Shown: positions 9,001 to 17,716 of the stretch, in pieces
How positions within the stretch are numbered: the stretch's first letter is position 1
How the letters are laid out: the number at the start of each line of letters is the position of its first letter
NCBI RefSeq assembly: GCF_008386585.1
Contig: NZ_VUOB01000053.1
Location: 1-64,000, forward strand
Direction: 5' to 3'
DNA length: 64,000 bases
Origin: Solihabitans fulvus
GTDB taxonomy: Bacteria > Actinomycetota > Actinomycetes > Mycobacteriales > Pseudonocardiaceae
Program-made: the position numbers and the translations under genes
The notes under the pieces: generated by a model
Database searches by the model: none
Seen by the model: the letters and a program-made list of their open reading frames with translations, nothing else
What the model was told of the DNA's origin: nothing

Positions 9001-9239
9001 TGGGTCCCGTCCTGCGCGGTTCGGAAGACCGTGCGCAGCGATTCGTGCCGCAGCACCAGTGCGTCCATGGCGGACCGGAACGCGGCGAACTCGAACGGCC
9101 CGTGCACGGTGAACGCGGCCGGCACGGTGTACTGCGCCGAGCCGGGGTCCAACTCGTCCAGCACGAGCAGCCTGCTCTGCGCGTCGGAGACCGGGAACTC
9201 GTACTCCTCGTGCGTCTCGACGTCCATTCCTGTGTCCAC
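6018..9239 (-). CDS. NRPS module C-A-T (module 4 in gene order)
   Basis: 1073-aa single NRPS module. The condensation domain has HHLICDG near residue 140; the adenylation domain has LYTSGSTGVPKG near 613, NAYGPSE and the core Lys in NRSGKIDR; the carrier domain has LGGNS near 993. My reading of the ten specificity positions against PheA is D-V-S-F-A-G-A-V-Y-K, for which I have no confident amino acid. There is no TE or E domain. The start is a GTG at 9239, one base past the TE-gene stop, preceded by GGGGAG; an ATG 12 bp inside has its SD-like AGGA abutting it and is less likely. It sits downstream of the gene with the TE, so it does not follow the usual co-linear order and may work early or be used iteratively. 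Confidence 0.94.
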   Translation of the reverse strand: MDTGMDVETHEEYEFPVSDAQSRLLVLDELDPGSAQYTVPAAFTVHGPFEFAAFRSAMDALVLRHESLRTVFRTAQDGTQVQLVSAGGRADVRLETGVQVGEVDARMRAEACRPFDTATGPLLRGTVYAVDDASHRVLLVAHHLICDGWSLQVILGGLASAYEAALRGLPYEPPELPLQYPDYAAWQRERLARGEYGPAVAHWAEQLRGAPETVPLPLARPRPAVRSSAGGTERFVLGPEVRERLMEAARSRGATPFMTLFAAYAAFLGRLSGREDLVVGFPVSGRDRAELQEMVGMLTNTLALRVDLSGDPSFGDLVGRLRDRLRAAGPYQDAPFEAVVDAVAPARETSHDPVVQVVFAYDDDTDLALRLAGADVRRAELDLETAKFDLHLHAERWGSDLVAHLIYRSELFDAATVRAWRRGFETLLDGVLADPDLLLSSADLVPADDRAGVLAATDRTALAAPVDRLVPELVAAQAIERPDATALVCGEVRLSYRELLARADALAARLRADGVRPGVQVGLLLPRSADMGIAALGVLRAGGAYVPLDPAHPEARLAYMVRDSGMSLLLTSAETSTKAAGLGVAVLTLPLGDSAVPEAPRHSPRPRDLAYVLYTSGSTGVPKGVAVEHRALANLAVAVRPAFPVTADDRVLQFVSFGFDVAVSDLFFPWVAGAELHIAQEHERLGDALFARLRDSAITYAFLPPAAAMLLPADAGGALPHLRTLAVGGEACPPELVERLSAPGRRIVNAYGPSEATVYATTADLLPGEQVPIGHAVPGARTYVLDGRLRTVPVGVTGEIYLAGASLARGYIGQPGMTSERFTADPHGAPGTRMYRTGDLGRIDADGVLHYLGRTDSQVKLRGFRIELGEVETLLAAVPGVSVAAAAVHGTGGEQRLVAYTVGTASDEELRADLADRLPGYMVPDVFVRLDELPLNRSGKIDRALLPEPPALRPALPLAYTAPVSGTETAVAEVWARVLTVDRVGVHDNFFDLGGNSVRLLAVLAALRERYDEDTVSLVDLFRHPTVTALAAHLDRSRSAADTTASAADRRGGDRRTRLAAAQRLRNRKGTER

Positions 9240-9240
9240 T

Positions 9241-12200
9241 TCAGCTCCCCCGCACAGCGGTGTCGAGGACGGCGCCGATGAGGGCCGCCGGCCCCGGATC
9301 GAATACGTTCCTGTGCCCGCAGTCCAGCTCGTGGACGTCGACGTCGGTCGCCACGTGTCGCCAGGCCGCGACCTTCGCGTCGGTCCCCTCGGACGGGTTG
9401 GTGTCGCGCGTCGCGGAGAAGAGCGTGAGGCGTCCGTCGAACGGTGCGGGCCGCCAGGCGCGCCCCACCCTGATGTGGTTCCCGCACGCGTCCAGCAGGG
9501 TGTCCAACGCCGTGTCGTCGAACGCGGCGTAGATGCCCTGGCCGCCCCGGATCAGCGCCAGCGTCTCGGCGCGGGCGTGCTGGCCGGACGGGATCGGCGC
9601 CTCGGGGGCCGCGTGCCGCAGGAACACTGCGTGCGCCTCCCGCGCGATCTCGGCGGGATCGAGCGGCCGCTCGGTGACGTCCTGCGGTTTCGGCATGGTG
9701 TCGAGCACGCCGAGCAGCCCGATCTCCTCGCCCGCGGCGCGCAGCTGGGTGGCGATCTCGTAGGCGAGCAGGCCGCCGAAGGAGTGCCCGATGAGGAGGT
9801 ACGGACCGTGCGGCCGGACCGCGCGCAGGCGCGCCACGTGCTGCGCGGCCAGCTCCGCCAGCGTGTCCGGCAGGTCGCGATGTCCCTGTGCCGCGGGCGT
9901 TTGCAGGGCGTGCACCGGCCGACCCGGCGCGAGGTGCGGCAGCAGCGCGGCGAACGACCAGCCGAGGCCAGATCCGGGATGCACACAGAACAGCGGGGTG
10001 CGGTCGCCACCCGCCCGCAGGGTGATGATCGGCGCGAGCCCGTCGCCCTGGAAACCGTTGCCGCCCAACCGTTCGGCGAGCGCGGCCGGGGTGGAGGACT
10101 CGAACAGGGCCGCGACGGGGACCCGGACGCCCAGCGCCGACTCGACGCGCGAGGCCAGCCGCAGCGCGAGCAGCGAATGGCCGCCGAGCGTGAAGAAGTC
10201 CGTGTCGGGGGCGACCGTGTCGAGGCCGAGCGTCTCGGCGAACAGCGCGCACAGCGCCGCCTCGCGCCCGAGCTGCGGCCGACGCCCTGCCGTCGACGTC
10301 TGTTCGGGTTCGGGCAGGGCGGCCCGGTCGACCTTGCCGTGCGGGGTCAGCGGCACGGTGTCGACGCGCGTCCACGTCGACGGCAGCAGGTGCCGGGGCA
10401 GGGCGCGTGCGGCCTGCGCGCGGACCGCGTCGAGTTCGGCGCCGTCGGCGAGGACCAGGTAGGCGGCGAGGGTCTTGCCGCCTGCCGGGCTCCTGCGTGC
10501 GGCGACGACGGCCCGGACGACGCCGGGGCAGCCGGCCAGCGCCGCCTCGATCTCGCCGGGCTCGATCCGGTAGCCGCGCACCTTGACCTGGTCGTCCGCC
10601 CGACCGACGAAGTCGAGGGCCCCGCTGGGGACGCGGCGGACCAGGTCTCCGGTTCGGTACATGACCGCGCCCGGCAGGCCGTGCGGATCGGCGACGAACC
10701 GCTCGGCGGTGAGGTCGGGCCGCCGCAGGTAACCGAGCGCGAGCCCGGACCCGGCGACGTACAGCTCGCCGACCGTGCCGTCCGGCACCGGCCGCAGCCA
10801 GGGGTCCAGGACGTGGGCCGCGGTGTTGTCGAGCGGCCGCCCGATGCCCTCGGTGCCGGCCGTGGCGAACACGGTGGTCTCGGTCGGGCCATATCCGTTC
10901 ACCACAAGGGTTTCCGGGCAGTGCGCCCTGACCAGGGCGATAGCCTCCGGCGAGACCACGTCCCCGCCGGTCCACACCTCGCGCACCGCGCCGAGCACCT
11001 CGGGCGCGAGTTCCGCGATGGTGCGGAACAGTTCCGCGGTGAGCCAGAGGGCGGTGATGCCCTCGTCGGGCAGGACGCGCTTGAGGACGTCGGGTGTCAC
11101 CGCGTCGTCCCGGGAGACCACGACGGTCCCGCCGTTGAGCAGGGGCACCCACACCTCGTAGGTGGCCGCGTCGAAGGTGTGTGGGCTGTGGAAGAGGACG
11201 CGCTGGTGCGCGCCGCCGCGAAAGGCCGAGTCGGCGGCGAGTTCGACGACGGCCCGGTGCGGCGCGACGACGCCCTTGGGTTCGCCGGTCGATCCCGAGG
11301 TGTACATGACGTAGGCGGCATCGTCGGGTCCGACCGGACCGGGGGCGGCGGCCGGCGCGTCGCCGTCGTCGGTCAGACCAAGCACGCGCACCGACTCCGG
11401 CGACCGGAGTCCCTTGTCGGCCACCGCGAACCGGGTGCCGGCGGACTCCAGCAGCCGGGCAAGCCGGTCGTCCGGCTGGGCCGGATCGAGGGGGAGATAG
11501 CAGGCGCCCGCCTTGAGCACGGCGAGCTGCGCCACCACCAGGGACAGGGAGCGCGGCAGCACCACGGCCACCGTGTCACCCCGGCGCACACCCGCCGCCG
11601 CGAGCCGAGCGGCCATGGCGTCGGACTCCGCCGCCAGTTCCGCGTAGCTCAGCTGCCCCTCGGCCGCCCGGACCGCCGGCGCATCCGGTGCGGCGGCCAC
11701 CCACTCGGCGAACCGCGCCGGCACGGTGGCCGCCCCGGTCGCCTCACGCGCCGGGCCCGCGCCTGCCGCCAGCAGCGCGTCGCGCTCGGACCGGGGCAGC
11801 ACGTCCAGCGTGCCGACGCGGCGGCCCGGGTCGCCGGCCAGCTCCTCGAACGCCCGTTGGGTCCGCGCCGCCAACACCTCCGGCGCGATGCCTCGGCGGC
11901 AGCTCAGCCGCAGCAGCATCCGCTCGCCGGCGACGACGGCCAGCGTCACGGGGTAGTGCGTCGCGTCGTGCGCGTCCACCAGCCGCACGCCGGTCTCGGT
12001 CGGCGCGGCGGTGCGCGGGTAGTTCTCGAACGCCAGCACGGTGTCGAACAGCTCGCCGACACCGGCCGCCCGCTGCACCTCGGCCAGCCGCACGTGATGG
12101 TGCGGGGCCAGTCGCAGCTGCTCGTCCTGTATCCGTGCCACCAGGTCGCGGACCGACTCGGTTGCCCGCAGCCGCACCCGGACGGGCAGCGTGTTGATGA

Positions 12201-13026
12201 ACAGGCCGACCATCTGCTCCACGCCGGGAAGGTCGTGCGGCCGGCCCGAGACGACCGCCCCGAGCACCACGTCCGAGGTCCCGGTGGTCCGCGCCAGGAC
12301 CAGCGCCCACGCGGCCTGCACGAGGGTGTTGAGGGTGACGCCGCACTCGGCGGCGCGTCGACCGAGCGCGGCGGTCAACCCTGCGGGCAGCTCGACGTCC
12401 AACACGGCCGGCTCGTCCGCCGGGTCGCCGGGATCGGCTGAGGTCCCGAGCAGCACCGGGGATTCCAGGCCCGCCAGGGCATCCCGCCACGCGGCCTCCG
12501 CGGGCCCGCGCTCCTGGCGGTGCAGCCAGGCGAGGTACTGGCGGTAGGGCACGGGCGGTGGCAACGGATCGCCCGCGCACAGCGCAGCGAGGTCCCGCTC
12601 CAGCACGGGAAGCGACCAGCCGTCCAGCAGGATGTGGTGGAACGTCAGGAGCAGCTCGTCCCGCTCGTCTCCGCGCACCAGCGTGCCGCGCACCAGCGGC
12701 GGCCGCGTCAGGTCGAAACGCAGCGCCCGGTCCTCGGCCAGCAGCCGCGGCACGTCGCCGCCCTCGACCTCGCGCCACGGCACCGTGACGTCGAGCGGAA
12801 CCAGCTGCACCGGCTTGTCCAGCCGCTCGTGCCGGAAGCAGGCCCGCAGGTTCTGGTGCCGCGCCAGCAGCGCGGTCACTCCGTCCCGGATCGGCACCCC
12901 GTGCGCCACCAGGAACCTGGCCTGCACGAGGTATGGATCGGGCCCGTCCTCGTGCCGCAGCGCGTGGAAGAACAGGCCCTCCTGCGCGGGGGACAGCGGC
13001 AGCACGTCCGCGATGCGCGCGTTCAC
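9241..13026 (-). CDS. NRPS termination module C-A-T-TE
   Basis: 1261-aa module. The C domain starts with LPLSPAQEGLFFHAL and has HHILLDG near residue 131; this N-terminal style is typical of C domains that accept a D-configured donor, which fits the upstream epimerase. The A domain has TSGSTG near 575 and specificity positions D-A-Y-W-W-G-G-V-F-K by my reading, one change from a frequent valine code, so Val or a close aliphatic is likely. The carrier motif LGGHSLL lies near 948. The type I thioesterase has GHSFGG near 1080 and a C-terminal GHRNVF His. The start GTG at 13026 overlaps the end of the duplicated minigene (GTGA). A longer in-frame reading through the duplication is rejected because its first 70 codons are out-of-frame repeat. 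Confidence 0.93.
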   Translation of the reverse strand: MNARIADVLPLSPAQEGLFFHALRHEDGPDPYLVQARFLVAHGVPIRDGVTALLARHQNLRACFRHERLDKPVQLVPLDVTVPWREVEGGDVPRLLAEDRALRFDLTRPPLVRGTLVRGDERDELLLTFHHILLDGWSLPVLERDLAALCAGDPLPPPVPYRQYLAWLHRQERGPAEAAWRDALAGLESPVLLGTSADPGDPADEPAVLDVELPAGLTAALGRRAAECGVTLNTLVQAAWALVLARTTGTSDVVLGAVVSGRPHDLPGVEQMVGLFINTLPVRVRLRATESVRDLVARIQDEQLRLAPHHHVRLAEVQRAAGVGELFDTVLAFENYPRTAAPTETGVRLVDAHDATHYPVTLAVVAGERMLLRLSCRRGIAPEVLAARTQRAFEELAGDPGRRVGTLDVLPRSERDALLAAGAGPAREATGAATVPARFAEWVAAAPDAPAVRAAEGQLSYAELAAESDAMAARLAAAGVRRGDTVAVVLPRSLSLVVAQLAVLKAGACYLPLDPAQPDDRLARLLESAGTRFAVADKGLRSPESVRVLGLTDDGDAPAAAPGPVGPDDAAYVMYTSGSTGEPKGVVAPHRAVVELAADSAFRGGAHQRVLFHSPHTFDAATYEVWVPLLNGGTVVVSRDDAVTPDVLKRVLPDEGITALWLTAELFRTIAELAPEVLGAVREVWTGGDVVSPEAIALVRAHCPETLVVNGYGPTETTVFATAGTEGIGRPLDNTAAHVLDPWLRPVPDGTVGELYVAGSGLALGYLRRPDLTAERFVADPHGLPGAVMYRTGDLVRRVPSGALDFVGRADDQVKVRGYRIEPGEIEAALAGCPGVVRAVVAARRSPAGGKTLAAYLVLADGAELDAVRAQAARALPRHLLPSTWTRVDTVPLTPHGKVDRAALPEPEQTSTAGRRPQLGREAALCALFAETLGLDTVAPDTDFFTLGGHSLLALRLASRVESALGVRVPVAALFESSTPAALAERLGGNGFQGDGLAPIITLRAGGDRTPLFCVHPGSGLGWSFAALLPHLAPGRPVHALQTPAAQGHRDLPDTLAELAAQHVARLRAVRPHGPYLLIGHSFGGLLAYEIATQLRAAGEEIGLLGVLDTMPKPQDVTERPLDPAEIAREAHAVFLRHAAPEAPIPSGQHARAETLALIRGGQGIYAAFDDTALDTLLDACGNHIRVGRAWRPAPFDGRLTLFSATRDTNPSEGTDAKVAAWRHVATDVDVHELDCGHRNVFDPGPAALIGAVLDTAVRGS

Positions 13027-13207
13027 AGGCTGCCTTCCAGTGATGCGAGTTGGTCCTGGGACGGCTCGACGAGTGGGAAGTCCGACGCGGTGTGTCTGCC
13101 GGTGATGTGCCTGCCGGCGATGCGCGCGTTCACAGGCTGCCTTCCAGTGATGCGAGTTGGTCCTGGGACAGCTCGACGAGCGGGAAGTCCGACGCGGTGT
13201 GCCCGCC
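13010..13207. repeat. 107-bp tandem duplication at an NRPS gene junction
   Basis: Copies 13010-13100 and 13117-13207 match over 91 bp with 4 differences, offset by 107 bp. Each holds the end of one synthetase gene, the GTGA overlap and the first codons of the next. Because 107 is not a multiple of 3, a simple read-through would shift frame, but the stop/start overlap is copied too, so coupling is kept. The differences show it is not a very recent event or a simple assembly duplicate. Confidence 0.9.
13023..13133 (-). CDS. 36-codon docking-tail minigene created by a tandem duplication
   Basis: GTG at 13133 to TGA at 13023 encodes 36 residues. It begins with the first five residues of the downstream C-domain protein (VNARI), passes through a short linker (AGRHITGRH), and ends with TASDFPLVEPSQDQLASLEG-SL. 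That tail is nearly identical to the last 22 residues of the upstream C-A-T-E synthetase, with Leu replaced by Pro. Its start overlaps the upstream stop as GTGA, and its stop overlaps the downstream GTG in the same way, so ribosomes could translate it between the two synthetases. Such SDFPL tails follow E domains and help pair with the next C domain. If made, it would be a free docking peptide. It may equally be a silent by-product of duplication. Confidence 0.5.
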   Translation of the reverse strand: MNARIAGRHITGRHTASDFPLVEPSQDQLASLEGSL

Positions 13208-16200
13208 GCTGCCGTCCTGCTTCGCGTGCGCCACAAGCACGTCCAGCGCCTCCCGCCACAGTTCCGCGAGCCGCCGCACCTCGTCCTCGGCGAGCACTCC
13301 CTGCGCGTAGGACCATTCGGCGACCAACCGCAGGCCGCGAACGTCCCCGTCGACCGCCACCGCGTCGATCTCGACCGCGTGCCCGAGCGGCATCGCCTCC
13401 GCCGCCGCGCCGAGCAGCTCGCCGCCCGCCGTGTCGCCGCCGGACATCCGCCCGAGGTAGTTGAAGCGCAGATCGGGCACGGGCAGTGCGGCCAACACCG
13501 GTGCGGTGTCCGGATTCAGGTACCGCAGCAGGCCCCAGCCGAGCCCGGCGTCGGGCACCGCGCGCAGCTGTTCCTTGACCAGCTTGAGCGCCTGTCCCGG
13601 CCCGGTCCCGGTCGCGTCCCAGAAGGCGTCGCCCGCGGCCGAACCCGCGTCGAGCCGGACCGGGTACTGGGTCGTGAACCAGCCGACCGTCCCGGAGACG
13701 TCCATGTCGGCCGCGATCGCCTCGCGGCCGTGCCCCTCCAGGTTCACCAGGAGCCCGGAGCCGGCCGGCGCGGCGCGCCACCGCGCGACCGCGGCCGTCA
13801 GCGCGGTCAGCAGCACCGCGTCCGTGCCGCAGTTGAAGGCCGCTGGCACGGTCCCGAGCAGCGCCTCGGTGGTGTCCGTGGTCAGCTCGACGGCGAGCGT
13901 CGCCCGCGCGGCTCCTGCGCCGCGCCCGTCGGCGATCCTGGCGTCCCGGCCTCTCAGCGCGCGGTGCCACCAGGCGGGTTCGGCGTCCGCGCGCTCGGGC
14001 CGACGCGCCTCCGCCAGCAGCAGTTCGGCCCACCGCAGGAACGACGTCCCAGGCAAGGACGCGACGTCCTCGCCGGACAGCGCGGCGGCTAGCTCGGGGC
14101 CGAGCACCCGCCAGGACACCCCGTCCACGGCCAGGTGGTGCACGGTCAGCAGCAGTCGGCCGGCCCGCGCGGGCCCGGCGTCCAGCCAACACGCCCGCAG
14201 CACGCCGTGCACGCCGGGATCCAGCCGCGTGTCCCGCGCCAGCTCGTCGGCCAGCGCGTCCAGGTCGTCGGTGCCGTGCGAGTCGAGCCGCGTCACCTCG
14301 ACCGGCGCGCCGGCCTCGGCGATCTCCAACTCCCCGTCGAGCAGCCGCATCCGCAGCGCCCCGTGCCGGTCGACCAGTCCCCGCACTGCGTGCGTCACGC
14401 GGTCCGCGTCGGTCCCGGCCGGCACGGGGAACACCATCGACTGCGTGAACGCGGTCGGGTCACCGCCGGCCGCCCGCCACCAGTGCATGATCGGCGTGAG
14501 CGGCAGCCGCCCGACCCCAGGGTCCTCGACCGAGGACAGGGGAGCGGCGCGCGCCACCAGCGCCAGCTGGGCCGGTGTGCGCGCGGTGAACACGTCCCGG
14601 GGTGTCAGCGCGAGGCCGGTTGTCGCCAGCGTCCGCCCGGAGAGCTGGATCGCCATGATGCTGTCGCCGCCGAGCCGGAAGAAGTCGTCGTCCGCGCCGA
14701 CCCGTTCCACGCCAAGCACTTGCGCGAACAGCCCGCACAGCGCCTCCTCGCGATCGGAGGCCGGCGCGCGCATCGCGGACACCGGCAGCTCGGGCGCCGG
14801 CAGCGCGGCCCGGTCGAGCTTGCCGCCGGGGGTCAGCGGCAGCGCGTCGAGCACGACGACCTCCGCCGGCACCAGGTGCAGCGGCAGCCGGCCGGCCAGG
14901 AACTCGCGTAACGCCTGCGCCGCAACGGAAGCCGGCGCGACCGCATAGGCGACCAGCTGCCTGCGGCCGGGACCGTCCTCCCGCACGATCGCCACGGCCC
15001 GCGCGACCTCGGGGTGTTCGGCCAGCACGGCGGCGACCTCGCCGGGCTCGATCCGGAAGCCGCGCAGCTTCACCTGGTCGTCGGCGCGACCCAGCCAGTC
15101 GAGCGACCCGTCGTCCCGCCGCAGCACCAGGTCCGAGGTGCGGTACATCCGTGCCCCCGGCGGCCCGTACGGGTCCGCGACGAACCGCTCGGCGGTCAAC
15201 CCCGGCCTGCCGAGGTAGCCGCGCGCCAGGCCGTCGCCCGACAGGTACAACTCGCCGAGCACGCCGACCGGCACCGGCCGCAGCCGCGCGTCCAGGACGT
15301 GCGCCCTGGTGCCGGCGAGGGGAGTGCCGATCGTGGGTGCCGTGCCGTCCGCGACCAGTGGCCAGGACGCGGTGGCGCTGACGGTGAACTCCGTTGGCCC
15401 GTAGGCGTTGTGAAAGCGTCGACCGTCGACCGCCCAGCGCGCCACGAGTTCCGGCGGGCACGCCTCCGCGCCCGAGATCACCGCGCGCAGCGCCGGGTAC
15501 CCGCCGTCCGGGATGCTCGCCAACACCGACGGCGTCATGATGCTGGCGGTGATCGCCTCCCTGGTCAGGAGTTCGCCGAGCGCGGGCCCGGCGAGCGGAC
15601 CGGCCGGGGCGACCACCAGCGTGCCGCCGGACCCGAACGCGAGGGCCGCCTCGCCGACCCAGATGTCGAAGGCGGGCGACCCCAGTTGAAGGATCCGGTC
15701 GGCCGCGTCGAGCCCGAACCGCCGCACCCAGCTGTCCGCGAGCGCGGCGATCCCGGCGTGCGTGACCGTGACGCCCTTGGGCCGTCCGGTCGAGCCGGAG
15801 GTGTGGATGACGTACGCGGCCTGCCGAGGGTCGATCGGTTGCGTGCCAAGCGGTTCGTGGTCGTACGAGCCGTCGTCGAGGACCAGCCTCGGCACGTCCG
15901 TGGGAAGCTGCGCGGCCCAGTCCGCGACGAGCAGCACGGGCGCCGCGTCCGCCAGCACGTGCCGCACGTGCTCGGCGGGGTAGTCCAGGTCGATCGGCAG
16001 GTACGCGCCGCCGGCACGCTGCACGGCGAGCGCGGCCACCACCATCGCGGGGGTTCGCCCGAGCGCCAACGCGACGGTCCGCTCGGGGCCGACGCCGAGC
16101 CCCGCGAGCCGGCCGGCCAGCCGGTCCACCCGGTCGGCCAACTCGGCGTAGGTGAGGGAGAACTCACCGCTGGACAGCGCCCCGGCGTCCGGGGTGGCGA

Positions 16201-17716
16201 TCGCGTGCCGCGCCACCATCTCCGGCAGCGACTCCGGCGCGGGCGCCGGCGGACCGGCCGACAGTTCCAGCAGCCGGTCCAGTTCCTCGGCCGGCACCAG
16301 GTCGTGCTCGCGCATCGGGAGGTCGGGCGCCGAGGTGAAGCGGCGCAACAACTCCACGAAGCTGTCCGCCCACCGCGCCACCACGTCGGGGGAGAACAGG
16401 TCCGCGCGAACCTCAAGGCTGCCCGTCATGCCGTCGTCGCTGTCCCGCACGATGCCGACGAGGTCGTGCTCGCCGCCGGTGTGGATCCGCTCCGGCTCGG
16501 CGAACTCCCGCAACGCCCGCACACTGCGCTGCTGCGCGAGGTGCATGAACACCCACTGGAACAGCGGCGACCTGCCGGCGTTGCGCTCCGGCGAGGCCGC
16601 CGAGACGATCCGTCCGACCGGCACGTCGGCGTTCGCCATCACGGCGGGGAAGTCGGCGACGAAGCGGGCGAGCACGTCGCCGAACGAGTCAGTCGGCCCG
16701 ATGCGCCACCGCGTCGGCACGGCGTTCATCACGTAGCCGATGACGCGGTCGAGCCCCTTGGCGGACCGGTTGGCGGTCGGCGTGCCGAGCACCAGGTCGT
16801 CGACGCCGGTCAGCCGGTGCGCGAGGACCGCGAACGCGGCCATCAGCACGACGTACACGGACGCGCCGCGCTCGCGGGCCAGCGCGCGCACCGCGTCGGC
16901 GGTGGCCGCATCGATGCGCAACGGGATCTGCGCGATGCCCTTGCCAGCACCGGCCGAGGCGCCCGGCACGGTCAGCGCCTGCGGCGGCTCGGCGAGGTAC
17001 CGCTTCCAGAACTCCAGGCGCGCGTCGAAGACGCCGGACTCGGCCAGTTCGCCCTGCCAGGCGGCGAAGTCCGCGTACTGCACGCTCGGCCGGGTCAGCG
17101 CAGGCGCGTCACCGTCGCGCACCGCCCGGTACGCCTCGGCGAACTCGCTTTGCAGCACGTCGAAGGACCACCAGTCGGTGATGATGTGGTGCAGGCTCAA
17201 CATCAGCGTGCAGCGGCGCTCGTCGACCGTGACGAACCTGGCCCGCACCAACCGATCCCGAGCCAGGTCGAAGGGCCGCCGGCGGAACGCCTCGAACGCG
17301 GCGTCGATGCCCCGGCCGGTGCCGCGCAGGTCCTCCCGTTCCAGCGCGAACGGGCCGGCCGGCGGGAAGGACAGCCACAGGTCCCCTGCCTCGCCGCTGA
17401 TTCTGGCGCGCAGGATGTCGTGGTGCTCCTGCACCAGCGTCAGCGCGGCCGCGAGGTGTACCGGGTCGACCGGGCTGTCGAAGTGGTACGCGGCACAGAG
17501 GTTGAGCGCGGGAGTGCCGGGGTACAGCGAGTCGTACACCCACAGGTCCTCCTGCGCGGGGCTCATCCGCACCGGCCCGTCCTCGCCTCGCGGCGGCACG
17601 ACGGCGGGGATCGTCCCGGTCTGGCCGCCCTCGACGAGCTTGCGCATCAACCGAACCCGCTGCGCCGAACTCAGCGCGCTGAACCGGTCGGCGGGCGAAC
17701 CCTGCGACGGGGGCAT
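13130..17716 (-). CDS. NRPS module C-A-T-E
   Basis: 1528-aa module that adds and epimerises one residue. The C domain has HHIITDW near residue 174, where the usual Gly after the catalytic Asp is Trp. The A domain has HTSGSTGRPKG near 640, NAYGPTE and GGKLDR. The carrier domain has LGGDSIMA near 1017. The epimerisation domain has HHLAVDG near 1197, EGHGRE and VGWFTTQYPV, so the residue is probably released in D form. The specificity positions read D-I-G-I-I-G-A-V-S-K; no confident substrate. The C-terminal tail (SDFPLVELSQDQ) is a docking-type sequence and is duplicated just downstream. The ATG at 17716 shares one base with the luciferase-like gene stop (TGATG); upstream in-frame sequence belongs to that gene in another frame. 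Confidence 0.94.
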   Translation of the reverse strand: MPPSQGSPADRFSALSSAQRVRLMRKLVEGGQTGTIPAVVPPRGEDGPVRMSPAQEDLWVYDSLYPGTPALNLCAAYHFDSPVDPVHLAAALTLVQEHHDILRARISGEAGDLWLSFPPAGPFALEREDLRGTGRGIDAAFEAFRRRPFDLARDRLVRARFVTVDERRCTLMLSLHHIITDWWSFDVLQSEFAEAYRAVRDGDAPALTRPSVQYADFAAWQGELAESGVFDARLEFWKRYLAEPPQALTVPGASAGAGKGIAQIPLRIDAATADAVRALARERGASVYVVLMAAFAVLAHRLTGVDDLVLGTPTANRSAKGLDRVIGYVMNAVPTRWRIGPTDSFGDVLARFVADFPAVMANADVPVGRIVSAASPERNAGRSPLFQWVFMHLAQQRSVRALREFAEPERIHTGGEHDLVGIVRDSDDGMTGSLEVRADLFSPDVVARWADSFVELLRRFTSAPDLPMREHDLVPAEELDRLLELSAGPPAPAPESLPEMVARHAIATPDAGALSSGEFSLTYAELADRVDRLAGRLAGLGVGPERTVALALGRTPAMVVAALAVQRAGGAYLPIDLDYPAEHVRHVLADAAPVLLVADWAAQLPTDVPRLVLDDGSYDHEPLGTQPIDPRQAAYVIHTSGSTGRPKGVTVTHAGIAALADSWVRRFGLDAADRILQLGSPAFDIWVGEAALAFGSGGTLVVAPAGPLAGPALGELLTREAITASIMTPSVLASIPDGGYPALRAVISGAEACPPELVARWAVDGRRFHNAYGPTEFTVSATASWPLVADGTAPTIGTPLAGTRAHVLDARLRPVPVGVLGELYLSGDGLARGYLGRPGLTAERFVADPYGPPGARMYRTSDLVLRRDDGSLDWLGRADDQVKLRGFRIEPGEVAAVLAEHPEVARAVAIVREDGPGRRQLVAYAVAPASVAAQALREFLAGRLPLHLVPAEVVVLDALPLTPGGKLDRAALPAPELPVSAMRAPASDREEALCGLFAQVLGVERVGADDDFFRLGGDSIMAIQLSGRTLATTGLALTPRDVFTARTPAQLALVARAAPLSSVEDPGVGRLPLTPIMHWWRAAGGDPTAFTQSMVFPVPAGTDADRVTHAVRGLVDRHGALRMRLLDGELEIAEAGAPVEVTRLDSHGTDDLDALADELARDTRLDPGVHGVLRACWLDAGPARAGRLLLTVHHLAVDGVSWRVLGPELAAALSGEDVASLPGTSFLRWAELLLAEARRPERADAEPAWWHRALRGRDARIADGRGAGAARATLAVELTTDTTEALLGTVPAAFNCGTDAVLLTALTAAVARWRAAPAGSGLLVNLEGHGREAIAADMDVSGTVGWFTTQYPVRLDAGSAAGDAFWDATGTGPGQALKLVKEQLRAVPDAGLGWGLLRYLNPDTAPVLAALPVPDLRFNYLGRMSGGDTAGGELLGAAAEAMPLGHAVEIDAVAVDGDVRGLRLVAEWSYAQGVLAEDEVRRLAELWREALDVLVAHAKQDGSGGHTASDFPLVELSQDQLASLEGSL

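Noticed and set aside
8863..12441. Plus-strand open frame of 1192 codons opposite two synthetases
   Set aside because: Same reason: GC-rich anti-sense frame without domains; the opposite strand codes intact C-A-T motifs.
13010..13207. Assembly artefact as explanation of the 107-bp duplication
   Set aside because: Four base differences between the copies argue against simple double-counting of reads; resequencing would still be decisive.
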